From Astropecten irregularis (Eukaryota > Echinodermata > Asteroidea > Paxillosida > Astropectinidae), in contig OZ020254.1 in NCBI GenBank assembly GCA_963971285.1, positions 2,976,001 through 3,040,000 on the forward strand: a stretch of 64,000 bases of DNA, in the 5' to 3' direction. Positions 1 through 13,852 of this stretch are shown piece after piece (position 1 is the stretch's first letter; each line of letters starts with the position of its first letter). The notes under the pieces are model-generated. The model searched no databases and was not told the origin of the DNA. It worked only from the letters and a program-made list of their open reading frames with translations. A program made the translations under genes and the position numbers.

Positions 1-409
1 TACCCGATCCGGAAATAAATATTTCGGCTGCAGAGAGACATACAGGTCTAATTGAGGACTAACCAGCTCGTTCTAATTCGGGTCGTCGCGAGTTGATTTG
101 ATCCCTTCAACTTCAGGCATGATCGTGAATAACTTTCCGGGCACTTGCACAAACAGTAAGAACTTCCTAGACTTATGTTATCTAGAAACAGTACTTGCCG
201 CGGCCCAGTTGTCTTGTAACGCTTTAACTCTGATGTATATATATGTATAGACTTATGTACACTTATTATGTGGTTTTCTAAATAACGCCTTGGTGCAACT
301 TTCTTATATGAAGCAAATCTTGTAACTTAAGGCAATCTTGACGTACCACTTATGCGATATTATCCCAGGCTGTTTGGCCCAAATGATCTCTCTCGAAAGT
401 TATCGCGGA

Positions 410-560
410 TTCTTTGAGGAGGCAAGGTATACTCCTTGGTGGAGGAAAAAACAATCATAGTCTAGTCTTTGCCCAGACTCGAACCCACAACCTGCGGATC
501 TCATCGCGGAGATCATGGGTTGAGATCGCGCCAACCAGACCACTCGACATGGCACTTCAC
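410..560 (-). mobile_element. tRNA-derived SINE (type U), minus strand
   Basis: The minus strand reads GAGTGGTCTGGTTGG (A-box-like) and, about 50 bases later, GGTTGTGGGTTCGAGTC (B-box GGTTCGAGTC), followed by an unrelated tail. Spacing and boxes fit a Pol III tRNA-like head. No intact acceptor stem, so not a functional tRNA. Confidence 0.6.
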
Positions 561-2378
561 GTGAGGAAATAAAAATGTGCACTAATAATTGGTACTTGTG
601 AAAGCAAAATTCATTTTGCTAGAGATACAAGTATTAACACTTCTCGTAGTAGGAATAGCCTCTAGCAGAATTCGTTGTGCGCAGACGAGAATTCGCAGCG
701 TCAGACGCTTACCAAGTAATAAGTCTAGACTCTAATTGGCTCTGTTAAGAACCCTACAGCTGGAGAAAGCATGATGCTGCCACATTGTATACGGTGTGAG
801 ATTTAGTTTGAGAGTTATTCCTCATTTTGTTCAGTTTGTAGTCAAGTATTGCCAAGTACTGGTCAATGCAAGGATGTGAGGCAATCTTAAGTCTACACTT
901 ACGAAGCACTGACCCCAGCCTCCTCTCTGGTTGTGGTCGTTGCTCCGGCTGGGGCTACGGCTACTAATAGCGTAAAATCCGCGTTGTGATTTTCGTTTAG
1001 TTGAAACTCCCTTTGTTGTACATAACAGTATATCTACATGCAATCCGTAGCCATAAGCTTGTATTTGGCTTTACCTTTCACTTTCCAATGATCTATGGAA
1101 TGGAGCCGCAGCCGGAGGCCTAGCCGAAGTTTAGAAGAAGGCCACTGAGCAAGGACAAGTGTTGTGCTCCCTGACAACACCGAGAAGGTTAATCTAGCGT
1201 GAGAGAACTTCAGCGGTGTATTTATGGCCTCGAAGTTGTTACGAATCATAGCGATGGCTCAAACTATTCACATGACACCACCTGCGAGTTTAAGTATCTA
1301 CCCACTCGTCTGTTCACAACACAACATAACCATCATCTCGGAAAAAGACAGCCACCTTTATCAAGATTACATTTAGCTTCCATGCACCTGAGTTCCCGCG
1401 TTGGTTAGGGTGTACATTTCGGCGGCTTGATGTATTTCGCACCAAAAGTAAAAGAAGGAGAAAAGAAAAAATACCGCGGGCTTTTTAGGGTCTTCACTGC
1501 AGAACGGCTAAACATTTCCGCGAGACGAAAAGCTTTTTAGACCGTTCCCGGATTGTGACCGGCGAATCGAGCCGTTTGTCCGTTGGAGCATGTTACACAC
1601 ATAGGCGTTATAGTGATAAACCGAATCCCTGATAAGTATAGAATCTGAGACTGTTGCAGTAGCGGTACCCGACTATTGGGACCCTTCTCGTGATCAATCC
1701 ACCGTTATAATCCACGTAGAGTGCTCTGCAGCCTGCTAAAAGCCTTTCACATTCTACAAAACCCTCATGTTTCCTGTAGGTGTGCGGCAAAACACCAATC
1801 TTACAAAGTGCACGGCCGGTAGTCATAGTAGCCAGTGATGAATGAATTACAATGTTACATCTATAGTATACGGGATTTTCTTTCTTCTTCCGTTTTTTTT
1901 GGCCACCATATTATAACGGGGTTACTTTATCTGATTGAATTTGTTATTATTATTTTTCGGTATTATAAGCTACTACGTGTCAGTCCACTTTGAAAGATGT
2001 CCAGGCTCATATTACACATGCATGGTCAGATGTGTTTTTGTAACGGCTTGGATTACCAGACCAAAATGATAAGGAAAGAAAATCATTAGAGTGTTTGGCA
2101 AGTACGTACAGTTCAGGTAATGTTAACGTGGAAAACGTGGAAATTATAATATTTTCCTGCAAAGGACGCATCAAGCTGTCTGTGCAAACGGCTCAACGAT
2201 CGGACACAGCACAGTTTTAGAAGGTAGAATTTTTCACCCAATCATCGACGGTGTAGCCAGTGGTATTCAGTGTACAGCAAAGACCTATATTTAGATGCAA
2301 TTTAAAGAGTCATTTCAGTTAAAATCAATCGTTACCATTAACGTATGTGGTACATACTAAGTTAAAGATCTAAAATAA

Positions 2379-2680
2379 CTAACTAACTAACTGGAAATCT
2401 CCCCACATTTTCTGCACTTGCTGCCTGGCCTGAGCTGCCATTTCTGCATCTTCAACTGACCACCCAGTGTCTAGGAGTGAGAGATCTCTCTGAATGACAT
2501 CTCTCCATGTAGTTTTATGCCGACCACGTCTGCGCTTCCCATGAGTTGGTTTCCATAGGTATAGCAGTTTGGGTGTTTTCTCATTGCCCATGCGTTACAC
2601 GTGTCCAAACCACTTTAGCCTACGTTTTCTTAACTTGATGTTAAAGATCTGACACATTATTTTATTTAGATACCTAGTTG
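2379..2680 (-). pseudogene. 3' remnant of a non-LTR retrotransposon (reverse transcriptase C-terminus)
   Basis: The minus strand reads KRRLKWFGHV, a stop, then RMGNEKTPKLLYLWKPTHGK and RRRGRHKTTWRDVIQRDLSL. This matches the 'LxWxGHV.RM...GKRxRGRPKTTWR' pattern that ends many LINE and related reverse-transcriptase proteins. The reading frame carries an in-frame TAA, and the upstream catalytic domains are absent. Just after the end of the frame is a (GTTA)n microsatellite (ctaactaactaactgg on the plus strand at about 2378-2395), typical of a LINE 3' tail. The copy is 5'-truncated and dead. Confidence 0.75.
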
Positions 2681-3537
2681 ACGAAGTGGAACTTAAGGTT
2701 GATTTTCGTATTTAGTATGATGACCATTTTTAAAACTAAATGATTGAAATAAATGTTATCTTCAAAATAATGATGGAAATAATAGCCGAGGATGGGTACT
2801 TATGGAGACATTCCCCAATAGTCGTGCACACAACGTTACTTACCTATTTCTATACATCCTCCGGCAAACCAATGAACTTGAAATTGACGTATGTTCATAT
2901 TGAGAGCATTCTCTGTCTTCTATTAAAAATATGGACAGCAAAAATATGTCTCTAAAAGGTAGCTGATACCATAGGTAAACATCAAAATGTCTCCCTAATG
3001 TTCATTTCGCACACTATTAAACCAGTCTCCCCAATGCCCTATTCGTAATAGAATAACCAGTGGAGTAATTAACCTTCGACACGGTCATTTTCATCAGACC
3101 TTTTAAAAAAGTACTTTTTTGTGTCCCCAATTTTCCTTTTAAGCAGCGGTATCGGCGCCGTTCTCCAAATGTCGTGAGTGCAGATGTATATTTACCCAAC
3201 AAATTGAGAATAAATTATTAACTGCGAGCAGCAAACGGCAGTCTTGACCCGACCGTGGGTAGAATGCATGAATGAAACAAGAACTCACGCCTTGGGTTGC
3301 GGAGCGTTGTAAAATAGTGCTGTGCAATTGGCAACAATTATTTCATTATTTCATTAACCGAGTAGGCCAGTATATAGGGCATATATACCCCAACGTGTAC
3401 AATCATATAGTTCATAGTCATAACGGTTATTATTATGTGTAGTTGACTGACGTTCTATTTAAAGGCATATATCCAAGATGTGGTGCTTGAAGTCTATCTA
3501 AGAGGCCATCTTGCTTCAACATCAACCCTCACTCTAA

Positions 3538-3779
3538 GAGCTTTTACGAAACAGAGGCCCAGGCTCCGTCTCAAGCTCCGGCTCCATTTCGTGAATCCAT
3601 TCTGAAATAACGGGTATCAAAAAAGAGGCTTTTGGCTGCGGTTCTGAAGTAGATTCTCTGGTTTAAAAAGGAAAACAGAGCTTCAGCTTCAATTAAAAAC
3701 CAAAACCTATATTTTCAGCATAGGCGTTTAGATGTCAGAGCCTGAGCCTGAGCCTGAACCTCCGTTTCGTTAACGCCCG
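3538..3779. mobile_element. Family 3 MITE with GC-rich terminal inverted repeats
   Basis: The left terminus tttacgaaacagaggcccag and the right terminus, which reads in reverse cgttaacgaaacggaggttc, are inverted copies extended by runs of GGCTC/GAGCC. Interior includes gaggcttttggctgcggttc and gaaaacagagcttcagcttc. Confidence 0.75.
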
Positions 3780-4340
3780 TAAACACACGCTCCAAAAAGT
3801 GGAGCGAAGTGATAGCCGTTTGGCTCTTTCTGGAGTTACATGACACCTCGCTAAGGCCCCTCTTGCCCTGTCTCTCACCAGAAACAGACCATTTCTTTTG
3901 GGGGGCTATATACCCGGGAGGGGGACAAACTGTGTGGGGCTTGTCAAAATAGACCGGGGAAGGTGTGACGAAGCGCCGGGAGGCGACATGCACTGCAATG
4001 GTGCCGTCACCCTGTCCCTTTGGGGGAGGGAAAACATCAACACCATCACATACAAATGTTAGTGTGAAATGAGAGCCCATACAGAAAGGCGATCGTCAAC
4101 AGCATGTATTTTACTCCCTGGTGTTCTAATAATGAGAGGGAAAAAATGTCATATTCACTGTAAATGTAACGCAAAAACATATATTCTATATTCATGGTGT
4201 ATTAAAAACGCCAAATCAATAGTCACATCATGAGATACATGAAGTGACTGACACGACAGGTTTACATTGGTTAAAAACGATATTTTCATGTATAACATTA
4301 TATGATATAAACTACATAAAATTAAAACAGACAAAAGTAT

Positions 4341-4706
4341 TTAAAGGTAGTATCATACTTTGGTAAGACGCCAAAAGAGAAATGTTCACAGATTTACGTA
4401 GTAACATACAGGGTATGAAGATGGTGGTGGTAGAAACATACCGCAAAAAATGTTCCGCCTGAAATGGTGTATTTATCCAGAAATTAGTAAAACAATGACC
4501 ACAAATCTGTTTGATCTTTTAAAAGATCAAAAATAAAAGAGAAAAGACTTAAGAAATACTGTGGCTGTTTTCCACTGTTTTCTTAAAAAGTGGGCACCGT
4601 ATGGGACTAAAATTTTCACAGATGACTATTACTGTATCTTTCTTGATATTTCTACCCAAGAATCTGTATTTCTTTGACAAAAACCGATGTATGATACTAC
4701 CATTAA
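4341..4706 (+). mobile_element. Family 1 MITE (TTAA-bounded), complete
   Basis: The left end TTAAAGGTAGTATCATACTT and right end CGATGTATGATACTACCATTAA are inverted copies. Interior landmarks are atgttcacagatttac, gaagatggtggtggtagaaac, tttatccagaaattagtaaa and tgggcaccgtatgggact. About 366 bp, no coding capacity. Confidence 0.85.
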
Positions 4707-5601
4707 AGACTAACAAAAAATAATGAATGTACGCCGATAAGACAGTTAATACAGTTAATATCCAGAAAGATTTGACGAACTCAATAGATCAGTCTGAAAA
4801 TGCCGCAGAAAGCGAAGCATTACTGTCCTATATTATATGCTGATTGGAAGTTAGGTATAAACAGTAATGATTGATTAAATACTGCAGAACGAGCACGTAT
4901 ACTAGACACATACATCAAACATGAAATAGGTCATGAATCGAAGATCTTTGCCTCAGACCGAGACTTAATTTTGTGTATTAAGCACCACCGTAACATTGCA
5001 TAGGGCCCCATATCAATCAATTTAGCTCATGAAAACAATTCTAAGCAATGGCTTGAAAGGTATACAGTGACGGTATTATAATAATATATCTCTTTAAACT
5101 GTCAATATCTAACACTGATTTTTCAATACATTTCATTTAAGCATATGCATGCAGAGGATTTTTCATTTCGATCAGAAGATAATAAAGGGAAGGAAAATTT
5201 GACTGAAATCGAAGAAGCTTGCCAATTGTTTCTGACAGCTAGAGGGCAAAATTGTTGCAAAAGGAAAAGATTTGAACCGTGTAAACAGAAAGTACGTCCA
5301 CTAATCTGACCTGGTTAAACCCGGTTAAACGCTTAAGTTACCTGAATACTCCTTAACCAATGGATAAAAATAGATCCTGAGAAACGCGTGATTATAAATA
5401 AACCACAATGTCATCACAATCATATAACATTCGAGGGGTATCGGCTGTTTTAATTTTTACACCTGCTCTGTACAAGAGTATGTGAACTTTAACATTTCAG
5501 CTTTTTGCTTGGTGTTTTCAGATTTTGTGTGTGTGTGTGGCCACTCATATCCCTGTACTGTATCTTCACTAAGGAAAATCTAGTAAATTTGTCTATTCGT
5601 T

Positions 5602-5959
5602 GAAGGTACATTGGTTTTTGTCAAAGAAATGCAGATAATTGGGCACAAATATCAAGGAATATATACAATAACTGTCATCTGTGAACATTTCAATCCCATA
5701 CGGTTTGCACTTTTTGAGAAAACAGTGAAAAACGCCCATAGAATTTCCAAAGTCTTTTCACCGTTTTTTTCGTATCTTTAAAAGATCAAAATTGTTTTTG
5801 GTCATTGGTTTTACTCTTTTCTGGATAAATATAGCATTTCAGGCAGAACAATTTTAACATTATGTTTCTATCATCACCATCTTTATACACTATGAGTTAT
5901 ATGTAAATCTGTGGAGATTTCTGTTTCGGTACGCTACCAAAGTATGATAGTACCTTTAA
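5602..5959 (-). mobile_element. Family 1 MITE, minus strand
   Basis: Reverse-orientation copy ending ACCAAAGTATGATAGTACCTTTAA. The left end is eroded (TTGAAGGTACATTGGTTTTT). The interior includes cagtgaaaaacgccc and ctcttttctggataaat. Confidence 0.8.
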
Positions 5960-6229
5960 CGTCCACGGTAGGTAACCCCTTTAACGTCGGGAATGCACTG
6001 GGCTCTATACCTGGGATTATAGAGTGACTAGACAATTTGCCAGAGACATTGAGTCTTGGGAAGCAGACGCCCAGGGGCACAGACATTTCCTCCGGTTGCT
6101 CCCATCAAATCATGATCCAAAATCTTCGAAATTTGGTCTGGCATCGCGACCCATTATCTCCCATTAATGCGTAATTTGCAGTGGCGTTCCTCTGATTCCC
6201 TCGACGGGGGGCTGACTATAATAAACTGA

Positions 6230-6470
6230 GGCCAATTTCACGACACTGCTTAGCAGAACAAAATTGCTAACCATAAAATTTCTGTCTTAATAGAAATAGG
6301 ATGAACAACCAAATTTCCATGTGTTGTATTTCACTTGTGATTGTTCTTTGGCTGTTGGTCGCTGACCACGAATATAAAATCGAATTATTAATGCTGGTTT
6401 GTATTGAGCAAGTCATTTTGTGCTAAGCAAATTTTGAGCGCTTAACAGCTACATGAAATTGGCTCCTGTG
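6230..6470. mobile_element. MITE with GAGCCAATTTCA-type ends
   Basis: gaggccaatttcacgacact at the left and ctacatgaaattggctcctg at the right are inverted repeats. Internal words gcttagcaga and gtgctaagca are also inverted. Single copy seen. Confidence 0.6.
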
Positions 6471-6735
6471 CTTTTCACTCGTGCCGAATCCTTTAGCGAA
6501 AAATAAAACATGGCCTTGAAAATGATGAGACTAAATCACTCTGACCCGTCCCCTCTTCCTGGATGCTGGTCATCTTAAAGTCCTCCGTTTAACCTCAAAT
6601 CATTCATTCATTCCTCGTCGAGAATGATACGTCCTCGCTGCTAACATTGTTCGGCGTCGTACTTGTTTGGTCATGTATGTGTCTACTCCGTTATGTACAC
6701 AACTCGAGAAGAACAGTAAATGACATCTGTGAATC

Positions 6736-7102
6736 TTAAAGGTGCAGTACAGGATTGGTAACATACTCAAACAGAAATGTTCACAGATTTACGTATAACT
6801 TTCAGGATATGAAGATGGTGATGGTAGAAATATACCGTTTACATATAATTTCCGCTTGAAATGCTGTTTTTATCCAGAAATTTTGTAAAACAAAGACCAA
6901 AAACAGTTTTGATCTCGGGGTATGATCAAAACCATTCTGTATGTTTTAAGAAAAACGTTAGTCCCTTTTTTGCTATTTTCTCGTGAATCAGATGTTCGAT
7001 TGAGCTCAAATCTTCAAAGGCTGATTATTGTATATGCATGCTGCGTCAGACAAAGTTTGAGTGCTGGTCTGTGACCTTTACCAACCATGTATTATACCTT
7101 AA
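6736..7102 (+). mobile_element. Family 2 MITE (TTAA-bounded), complete
   Basis: The left end TTAAAGGTGCAGTACAGGAT and right end ACCATGTATTATACCTTAA. The left half shares aaatgttcacagatttacgt and gaagatggtgatggtagaaa with family 1; the right half (gattgagctcaaatctt) is specific to family 2. Confidence 0.85.
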
Positions 7103-8820
7103 ACTAATCAGTATGGGAATGCTGCTAGATACGGGACACAAATCAAACGAAATTCGGAACGGCAAAGGGGGGGGGGTGGACGGTACAGGAAAAGGAAGAG
7201 GAGTGAGGGTGGAATAAGGGGGTTAACGCCATTAAAATTCAACAGATTCGGATCGTAGGATATACAGAGAATTGGAAGGGCCACGCTCTTTGTAGTATAG
7301 CAATCGGTATAGGGACAATGAATAATTCATACAGGGTGTTGTTGCACGGGCTGTACCCTACATTTCTCTGCTATAAATTAATTATGATTTTTTCTCTCTT
7401 TGACGGTGCACCATTTCGCATATCTCGGGCGACAAACGGGGCACGATGGAACAAGTGTGAAGCGAAAAAACTGGGCGGGCGCTGGTTGCGCCAATCTTAG
7501 CCCGCTTCGTGGATTTTGACGAATTTGGTGGCAAAAAAAGAGGTCAGTCGGAGATGCTTGGTTGATCAAGACATAAAAGGATTGATGGGGGGTAGAGGAT
7601 CTGATTTGGGTTAATAAGAGGTCACATGGAGGGTGTTGAAAGAGCTGTAAAGTTCAGTCCTCATGCATCCAATCATACAGGGCCTACTCCTCCCCACGCA
7701 ATTCGTATTCTCTGTTAGATACCAACTCGTCATTCGTTATAACCTCGACTTCTTATTCACATAGCAGCAAATTCGCGAACTAAGCAGAGGGAAAAAATGA
7801 AATGAAATCTTCTCTTCTGGGAGTTCGGGGAGGTTGCTGTACTTTTCAAACGCCAGGTATGTCGCTGGTGTGCTCTCGAGGACACCGTATATTATTGTAT
7901 GTCATATAAAATTCCATTTGCAGCGATGTTAACCTGATCATTTTCCCGAAATGACTCGAACTTGCACTATGCGATTTGGCAGTTCAGACATGATCAAAAC
8001 GCTGCTTGCACATTTTTTTTTCGTCGTCTCTCCGGCGTGCCATAGGGGAATACCAGACACGATTCATTACTCAGATTAAGGATGAAGTCAACTCCTCAAG
8101 GATGCGACTTCACGGATCGCCACAAGATAAACTTTTTTTCTGAGCGATGACAGAAAAATGAGGAGCTGAGACGGTAAATGACGAGGGAAATCGAAGCGAC
8201 GTTTGTTGAAGTGTGTGGACAAAGAAAAAGGGCCTGGCGTGTTCATTCCCTCATGTCAACCGGATAGGGACATGACGTGTCGTCCTGGTTTGAAGCCGGG
8301 GCTCGAGCTAGGTGGCGTACCTAGGGTCCAATTTCTGGGAGGCTTCAAGCGAGGTGTAGTCGTTTTTTCAAAGTGGGCACTTGAGACAAAGAAGCGAACT
8401 TGAGTAAGGCATTACTTTCAAATTTGTTACGCCACTTGGGTCTACCAAGCTGAGCAGTAGAGCTAGAGTAGCTGAATATGTTGATAAATAGGCAAAACGA
8501 AGTCGTCAGTGTACGGAGTACGGAGCTAAAATTGAACATGTGAAGACTAAATAGAATTGGCACAAATAAAAAATGCAAGTGGTGATATAACGGACACGCT
8601 GACGCTCAAAGATTGTTATCCAATAATACACCACGGCCATCTACGGCGTTGCATCAAGTTTAATAAGGATGACTCGTTCATTCAGTTACACGTCACACAG
8701 GGGAAAGCTCTAGGCAAGAAGGGATATATGAGTTTAGAAGAATAACAAATCTGTGTTTATGTTACGGTGTGCAGACGTCTTGCACAGGGAAAGGTTGACC
8801 CCATGTCTATGTGCAGAGTC

Positions 8821-9895
8821 GTTAATCAATGGATTGGGAAATGGAGGCTCATGCATAACGCCTTAATCAGTGGATTTTGAATTGGTTCAGTCATGAAATT
8901 AGTTGATTATGAATTGGTTCGCGTTATAGCTAATGAGTGGAATGGTGATTGCTTCTTAAACTTAAGCGTAGTTAATCAGTGGATTGTGCATCAGTGGTTC
9001 ATGTTAGCACCAGTGATCAGAGGATTTAATCAGTGGATTGTGGATTGATTCACGGTAATAATAGGCTTAGTTAACCAGTGGATTGTGGATTGTTGATTGG
9101 TTCACAATCGTAGCATAGTAATAATGTGTGGATTGTGGATTGTTTCACAGTAATAATGAATGGGTTTACAATAATAGCAGGTCAACGGAATATGATTGAT
9201 TCTTGAAATGAGCGTAGTTAATCAGTGGATTGTGGATGTGTTTACAATAATAGCAGAATTATTAATCAGTGGATTGCGGATTGGTTCACGGTACTGGCAT
9301 ATAGTTAGTCATAGCATTGTTTATCAGTGGATTGTGGATAGGTTGACGGTAATAGTGGATGAGTTTACAATGATAGCAGAATTCAACTCTAACCCTAATC
9401 AGTGGGATGCGATTGATTCTTAAAATTAGCGCAGTTAATGGATTTTGGATTGGTTCGCATCGTTTATCAGTGGTTTGTGAAATATTTTACGCAAAGAATG
9501 TGGATACATTTGTGGATAATAGAGTTGATGAATGATGAATGATTAACTCCTAAAATATGATTTATCAGTTGATTGTGAACGGTTTCACACATATTACTTG
9601 ATCGCCGCATAGTTGATCGGTCTTTCGCACATGGTAATAGTTAATCATTGGACTGTGGATGGGTTGATTAAGGATTTATTCACCCCTATATGGTACCATT
9701 AATCAGAAGATTATGTATTGGTTCTCTTAGACTAAAATATGACCGACATTATTGTAAAATGTTATCAGTAGATTGTGGATATAGGCCTACATACGCACAT
9801 GATTATATAATCATAGTGGATTAGATTCTACCTCGTAGGTTTAATCAGTGGAAATGGAGTGAATTGTTTATCAGTGGATTGGGGAGTGGATATGC
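8821..9895. repeat. Degenerate minisatellite, unit core AATCAGTGGATTGTGGATTG
   Basis: About 15-20 imperfect copies of a 35-60 bp unit with core ttaatcagtggattgtggat followed by variants of tggttcacagtaatagcag. Best conserved at 9040-9360. Spacing is irregular and there are no constant-length spacers, so it is not CRISPR-like. Confidence 0.85.
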
Positions 9896-12800
9896 ACTAC
9901 CACTCATGTTTTGATGATTAATCTCGACTTTGAATTGACTTACCAATATCGACACACAGTTCGTCACGGGTCAATTTCTCCTCATAATTGGTTCACACTT
10001 TCGTTTTGACTTAATTAATGGGAACCATTAGTCTCTACTGCACCATCAGTGTATACATCTACATGTACTTGTGTAATACTAAATAATGCACGACCAGTAC
10101 CTATACATAATAATAGTACATCAAAGAGTGGAGAATTTAAATGAATGAATCTGCTTGCTTATTGTATGGGACAAGCCAACTACACAGTTTGTGCAATAAC
10201 TTGAGGTGCACAAAACCTTTCGGCAAATTCCTTGCCATTATTTAGGATATACACCATTAGTCAAGGTGATTGCAACATTGCCTTACCGAGTGGAGATAAT
10301 TTCCCGCCAATTCATGCAAAGGTTCTATTCCAGATAGAAAGAGAGAGAGAGAGAGGAAAAAATGGTCTGTCCGGAAGCTTTCCTCAATCAAACTTCAACC
10401 CCCTGTCTGCAGTGGGCCATTTTCTGGTTAAATAGATGCGTGCTTGTAGGTTTCACACTTAATTAAATTGCAATCAATGCAATTTTGCCCGGGAAGATAG
10501 CTAAACCAGTGGAGATACACGGGCCCAACCACCCATCTCTTCCCTCACGCTATGCCGTTTCGTATCTTCGCTCTAAACTTTTTTTTTGGTTTGGTGTGTG
10601 TGGTTGATCAAGGACTCATCGAAGGGTTGTAGAGTCTCGAGGGCCCCATTGATTTGATAACCCCGATCATGTGATGGTATTTTCTTTTCACTCTCATCCT
10701 CCCTCCATCTCCCTCTCTACCCTCTTCTTCTTCTAGCCTGTACGGGGAGGGCACAGCGTGTGCCCGAATCAAGGCCCCCGTCCATTTCCCGTCGTATGCC
10801 ATCTTGAAGATTTGGCCCGTGAATAATCACATCCTTCGCACCCAGCTTGCTTATAGATCATTTTCATTACTATTATGGTTATTCCTATAGCCAAACACTT
10901 CGTCTTTTTTTCTTTATAATGAACGGCCCTTCGTGGAAGTTGGCATTATATCAAAAGGCTATACGAGTTTATCCAAATAATGAATAATATGTATTATTTA
11001 CTTCCTGGGATTCTGCTGTGTCGAATTTCATATTGAAGAAGTTTGATTTTATTTTTCTCTCAGTCTGGTTCCTGCCGAGGTAATCTGTCGAACAGCGCGC
11101 AGTGATTGAGAGACAAATTGGCGTCGTTGTGGATTGGTATTCCATTCCGGCCCAGTCATTTTCTCGCCGGCTCCCTAATCCCCCCTCCCATCTCCCAAAT
11201 CGCCCCCGGGGGGCAAGCATGGCTTGGCTAATCCCATCCCCGGCGATATTTAAGAAAGTTACGGCAAAGCCTGTGATGGGTTTATTGCCCTGATATCTTG
11301 AGTTTCCCATTCAGTGGATTGATTTTTGCCAGAGGAATCAGAGGGGGGATGGGTTTTATTATTATTATTATTTTCACAGTGTCGAGTTGGTTGAATTTGC
11401 CATCATGTCATTGTGGGAGGTCATCATTTAGACTGCCAATCCTATTATTCTGCCTCCTGTGATATTTTCCAGATTAAGCTAATATGATATTAATTTCATT
11501 TCCTTTTGAGATCGAGAGCAATGGTGTATACTCGAAATATATCAATCTGCACCTTTGGTCCGTTCAGGTACACTGGGGATTAAATAAATTACATTTAGTA
11601 TTTTCCTTTTGTCCATTAAAGACAGTTGAGGTAAATAATGTGCAAGGCTTGGTATAAGATCGATAGGGACTACAATTGATTATAAAGGCCTTACCCTGAA
11701 TCCCAAAGTGCCTTCGTAAGTTGGCCCCAAACCCATTTATGCCACAATGAATAAGAACACCCAACCACTTTCAGTGATTATTATTGATTACAACCCAGGC
11801 ACTAGAGGAAGTAAATTCAAACCGTAGTGCAACTTACAGACGAAGCCCAGAAAGAGGTCGATGGTTTTTTTTCTTCTTAGCCCTTCACTTCCAAAGTTTG
11901 TTCTCTAGTCCTGATTGTATCGGACAGAGGTCTGGTTTAATTCTCTACAGATTGGTATGGGATGGGAACCTTACGTAGACCAGCACTCTACCATGATTAA
12001 ATCAATCAAACCAATTCATTGATTTAGAGTCCGACCCACAACACGGGGAGCAAAAAATCTGTATGATTTTGCTCTTATTATTCCCGCGCGTTTTTTTGCC
12101 CTTATTCTAACCTATTAAAGCCTAAACCAAATTGAGAAGAAAATTAAAAGTGCAGGTGGCAGGGCCACGGATGTCAATTTAAAAACCCATTTTCTTCAGT
12201 GAGGTTGAATTAAGAGCATGATCAAACCCGTTGGAGTCTAGTCCATGGACGGGCACGGCCGGCCCTGGCAAACGGAAGGCGCAAGGTGTGCCGTCAGAAT
12301 TACCTCCCCACCCCCACATCACGAAATCGTTTCACGGTATATAAAAAGCTCCTCGCCAAATATGTGCACCTTATCAGAGGGAAGTGCAGGGCCGTGTCCC
12401 CACGGGGGCACTTTGGCGCCGGATATTACTGGTTCGGATGTCCACCGAGAGTGGATCCCATACACACATTCGTGATGATACAACCCAAATCTCTCCTGTT
12501 GTGCGCCCTTCCTATAACTCCTACCTTTAAACCTAAAGAGTGAAAGAAATAAAACACGGCCCAAATTCGTACCGTGGTCGTGTATAGCCCTAGCCGTATC
12601 GTTTTTAACATGAGTAGGGTATGCAGTATGGAGTGAGGCTTCCTTACTCTATGCTCCAAGTGGCTTACGGTAGGCTCTTTACCAAAACTCAGGCTTATGA
12701 TGTTCCGGCTCAGTTAATGTCAAACAAACAACTGTTCGAGTAGGCCTGCCTACTTAGAAATTGTATTCGAAATGCTCTTTTTGATGTCTGGATAGTCCTG

Positions 12801-13521
12801 CTATGAATCCAGACGCCAGAGCCGGAACGGAACCCGGAACTGGAACAGGCCAAGCCAAGGCTTCAAAAAGGTCCCATATCACTTCAGAATGATAATCAGC
12901 CTGCATAATTAGTATGCATGTATGCCTATCGTTTGGCGGTCAAAACTATAATGCAGCATGCCCATCATTTCAATATAATAAGCCCAAGGCCAGCTCCATG
13001 GTCTATTCTACTACTGAAGCTATTGAAGACCTTCCAAACCGCCACCTTAAGATGTTAACCTCGATCCCGGCACCTTCGGGTGAAAGGTCTGTGCCCTGGC
13101 CGACATAAGTATTCGACACATCATTCTCCAGGATACCCGTATACCGCAGATCAAGAGACACGCTTATTAAAGACACCCAGTATAATCTACTCGTTCATTG
13201 GTATCCCACAGCATTTCTCTCATTACCATCAACGCCCAAGTGTCCTAATACATTTTACGCAGGCCGCGAATGTTTGTACAGGTAGCATGCTCTGGGCCAT
13301 CCGCTGCACCTCGTATAGGAAGTGCCTATACACACAACATCCCGTTGACATGAGGATTGACGAGAACAAACAACATTCATTTGACATTAATGGTTTTTTT
13401 TTTTAATCCATCTGCATTGCATGAACTGGCCCCATTATTCATGAACTTAAAGACATGACTGTACGGTCCTTTTTTATAGAAATTTTAGTTTCTTCACACC
13501 GTTCGAGCTCATGATTCGTTC

Positions 13522-13852
13522 TTAAAGGTGTAAGAACATGCAGCTCTCACACTTTGTCTGGTCAACATGTACAGATATAATAAACCTGTGGAAATTTGAG
13601 CTCAATCGGACATTATGAGTCACTAGAAAATAGCGAAAACCCGACTAAATTTGTTCTTTTAAAACATAAAGAATGGTTTTGATCTTACCCCGAGATCAAA
13701 ACTGTTTCCGGTCTTTGTTTTACTAATTCCTGGATAAATACAGCATTTCAGGTGGAATAATTTTAACGGTATGTTGCTACCAGCACCATCTTCATACCCT
13801 GAAAGTTATAGGTAAATCTGTGAACATTTTGGGGGTATGTTACCAAACCTGT
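13522..13852 (-). mobile_element. Family 2 MITE, minus strand
   Basis: It starts TTAAAGGTGTAAGAACATG and includes aatttgagctcaatcggac and gttttgatcttaccccgag. The right end is decayed (accaaacctgtaac), and a SINE fragment follows directly. Confidence 0.8.

Noticed and set aside
3715-4080. 121-codon minus-strand frame
   Set aside because: Starts in unique sequence and runs into the terminal inverted repeat of a family 3 MITE; not a conserved protein.
7318-7500. Candidate signal-peptide exon for gene 1
   Set aside because: Some hydrophobic residues after the ATG but no clear phase-1 donor and a poor signal peptide pattern.
8821-9895. CRISPR-like direct repeat array
   Set aside because: Repeats are diverged and spacing irregular, and the genome is clearly animal.
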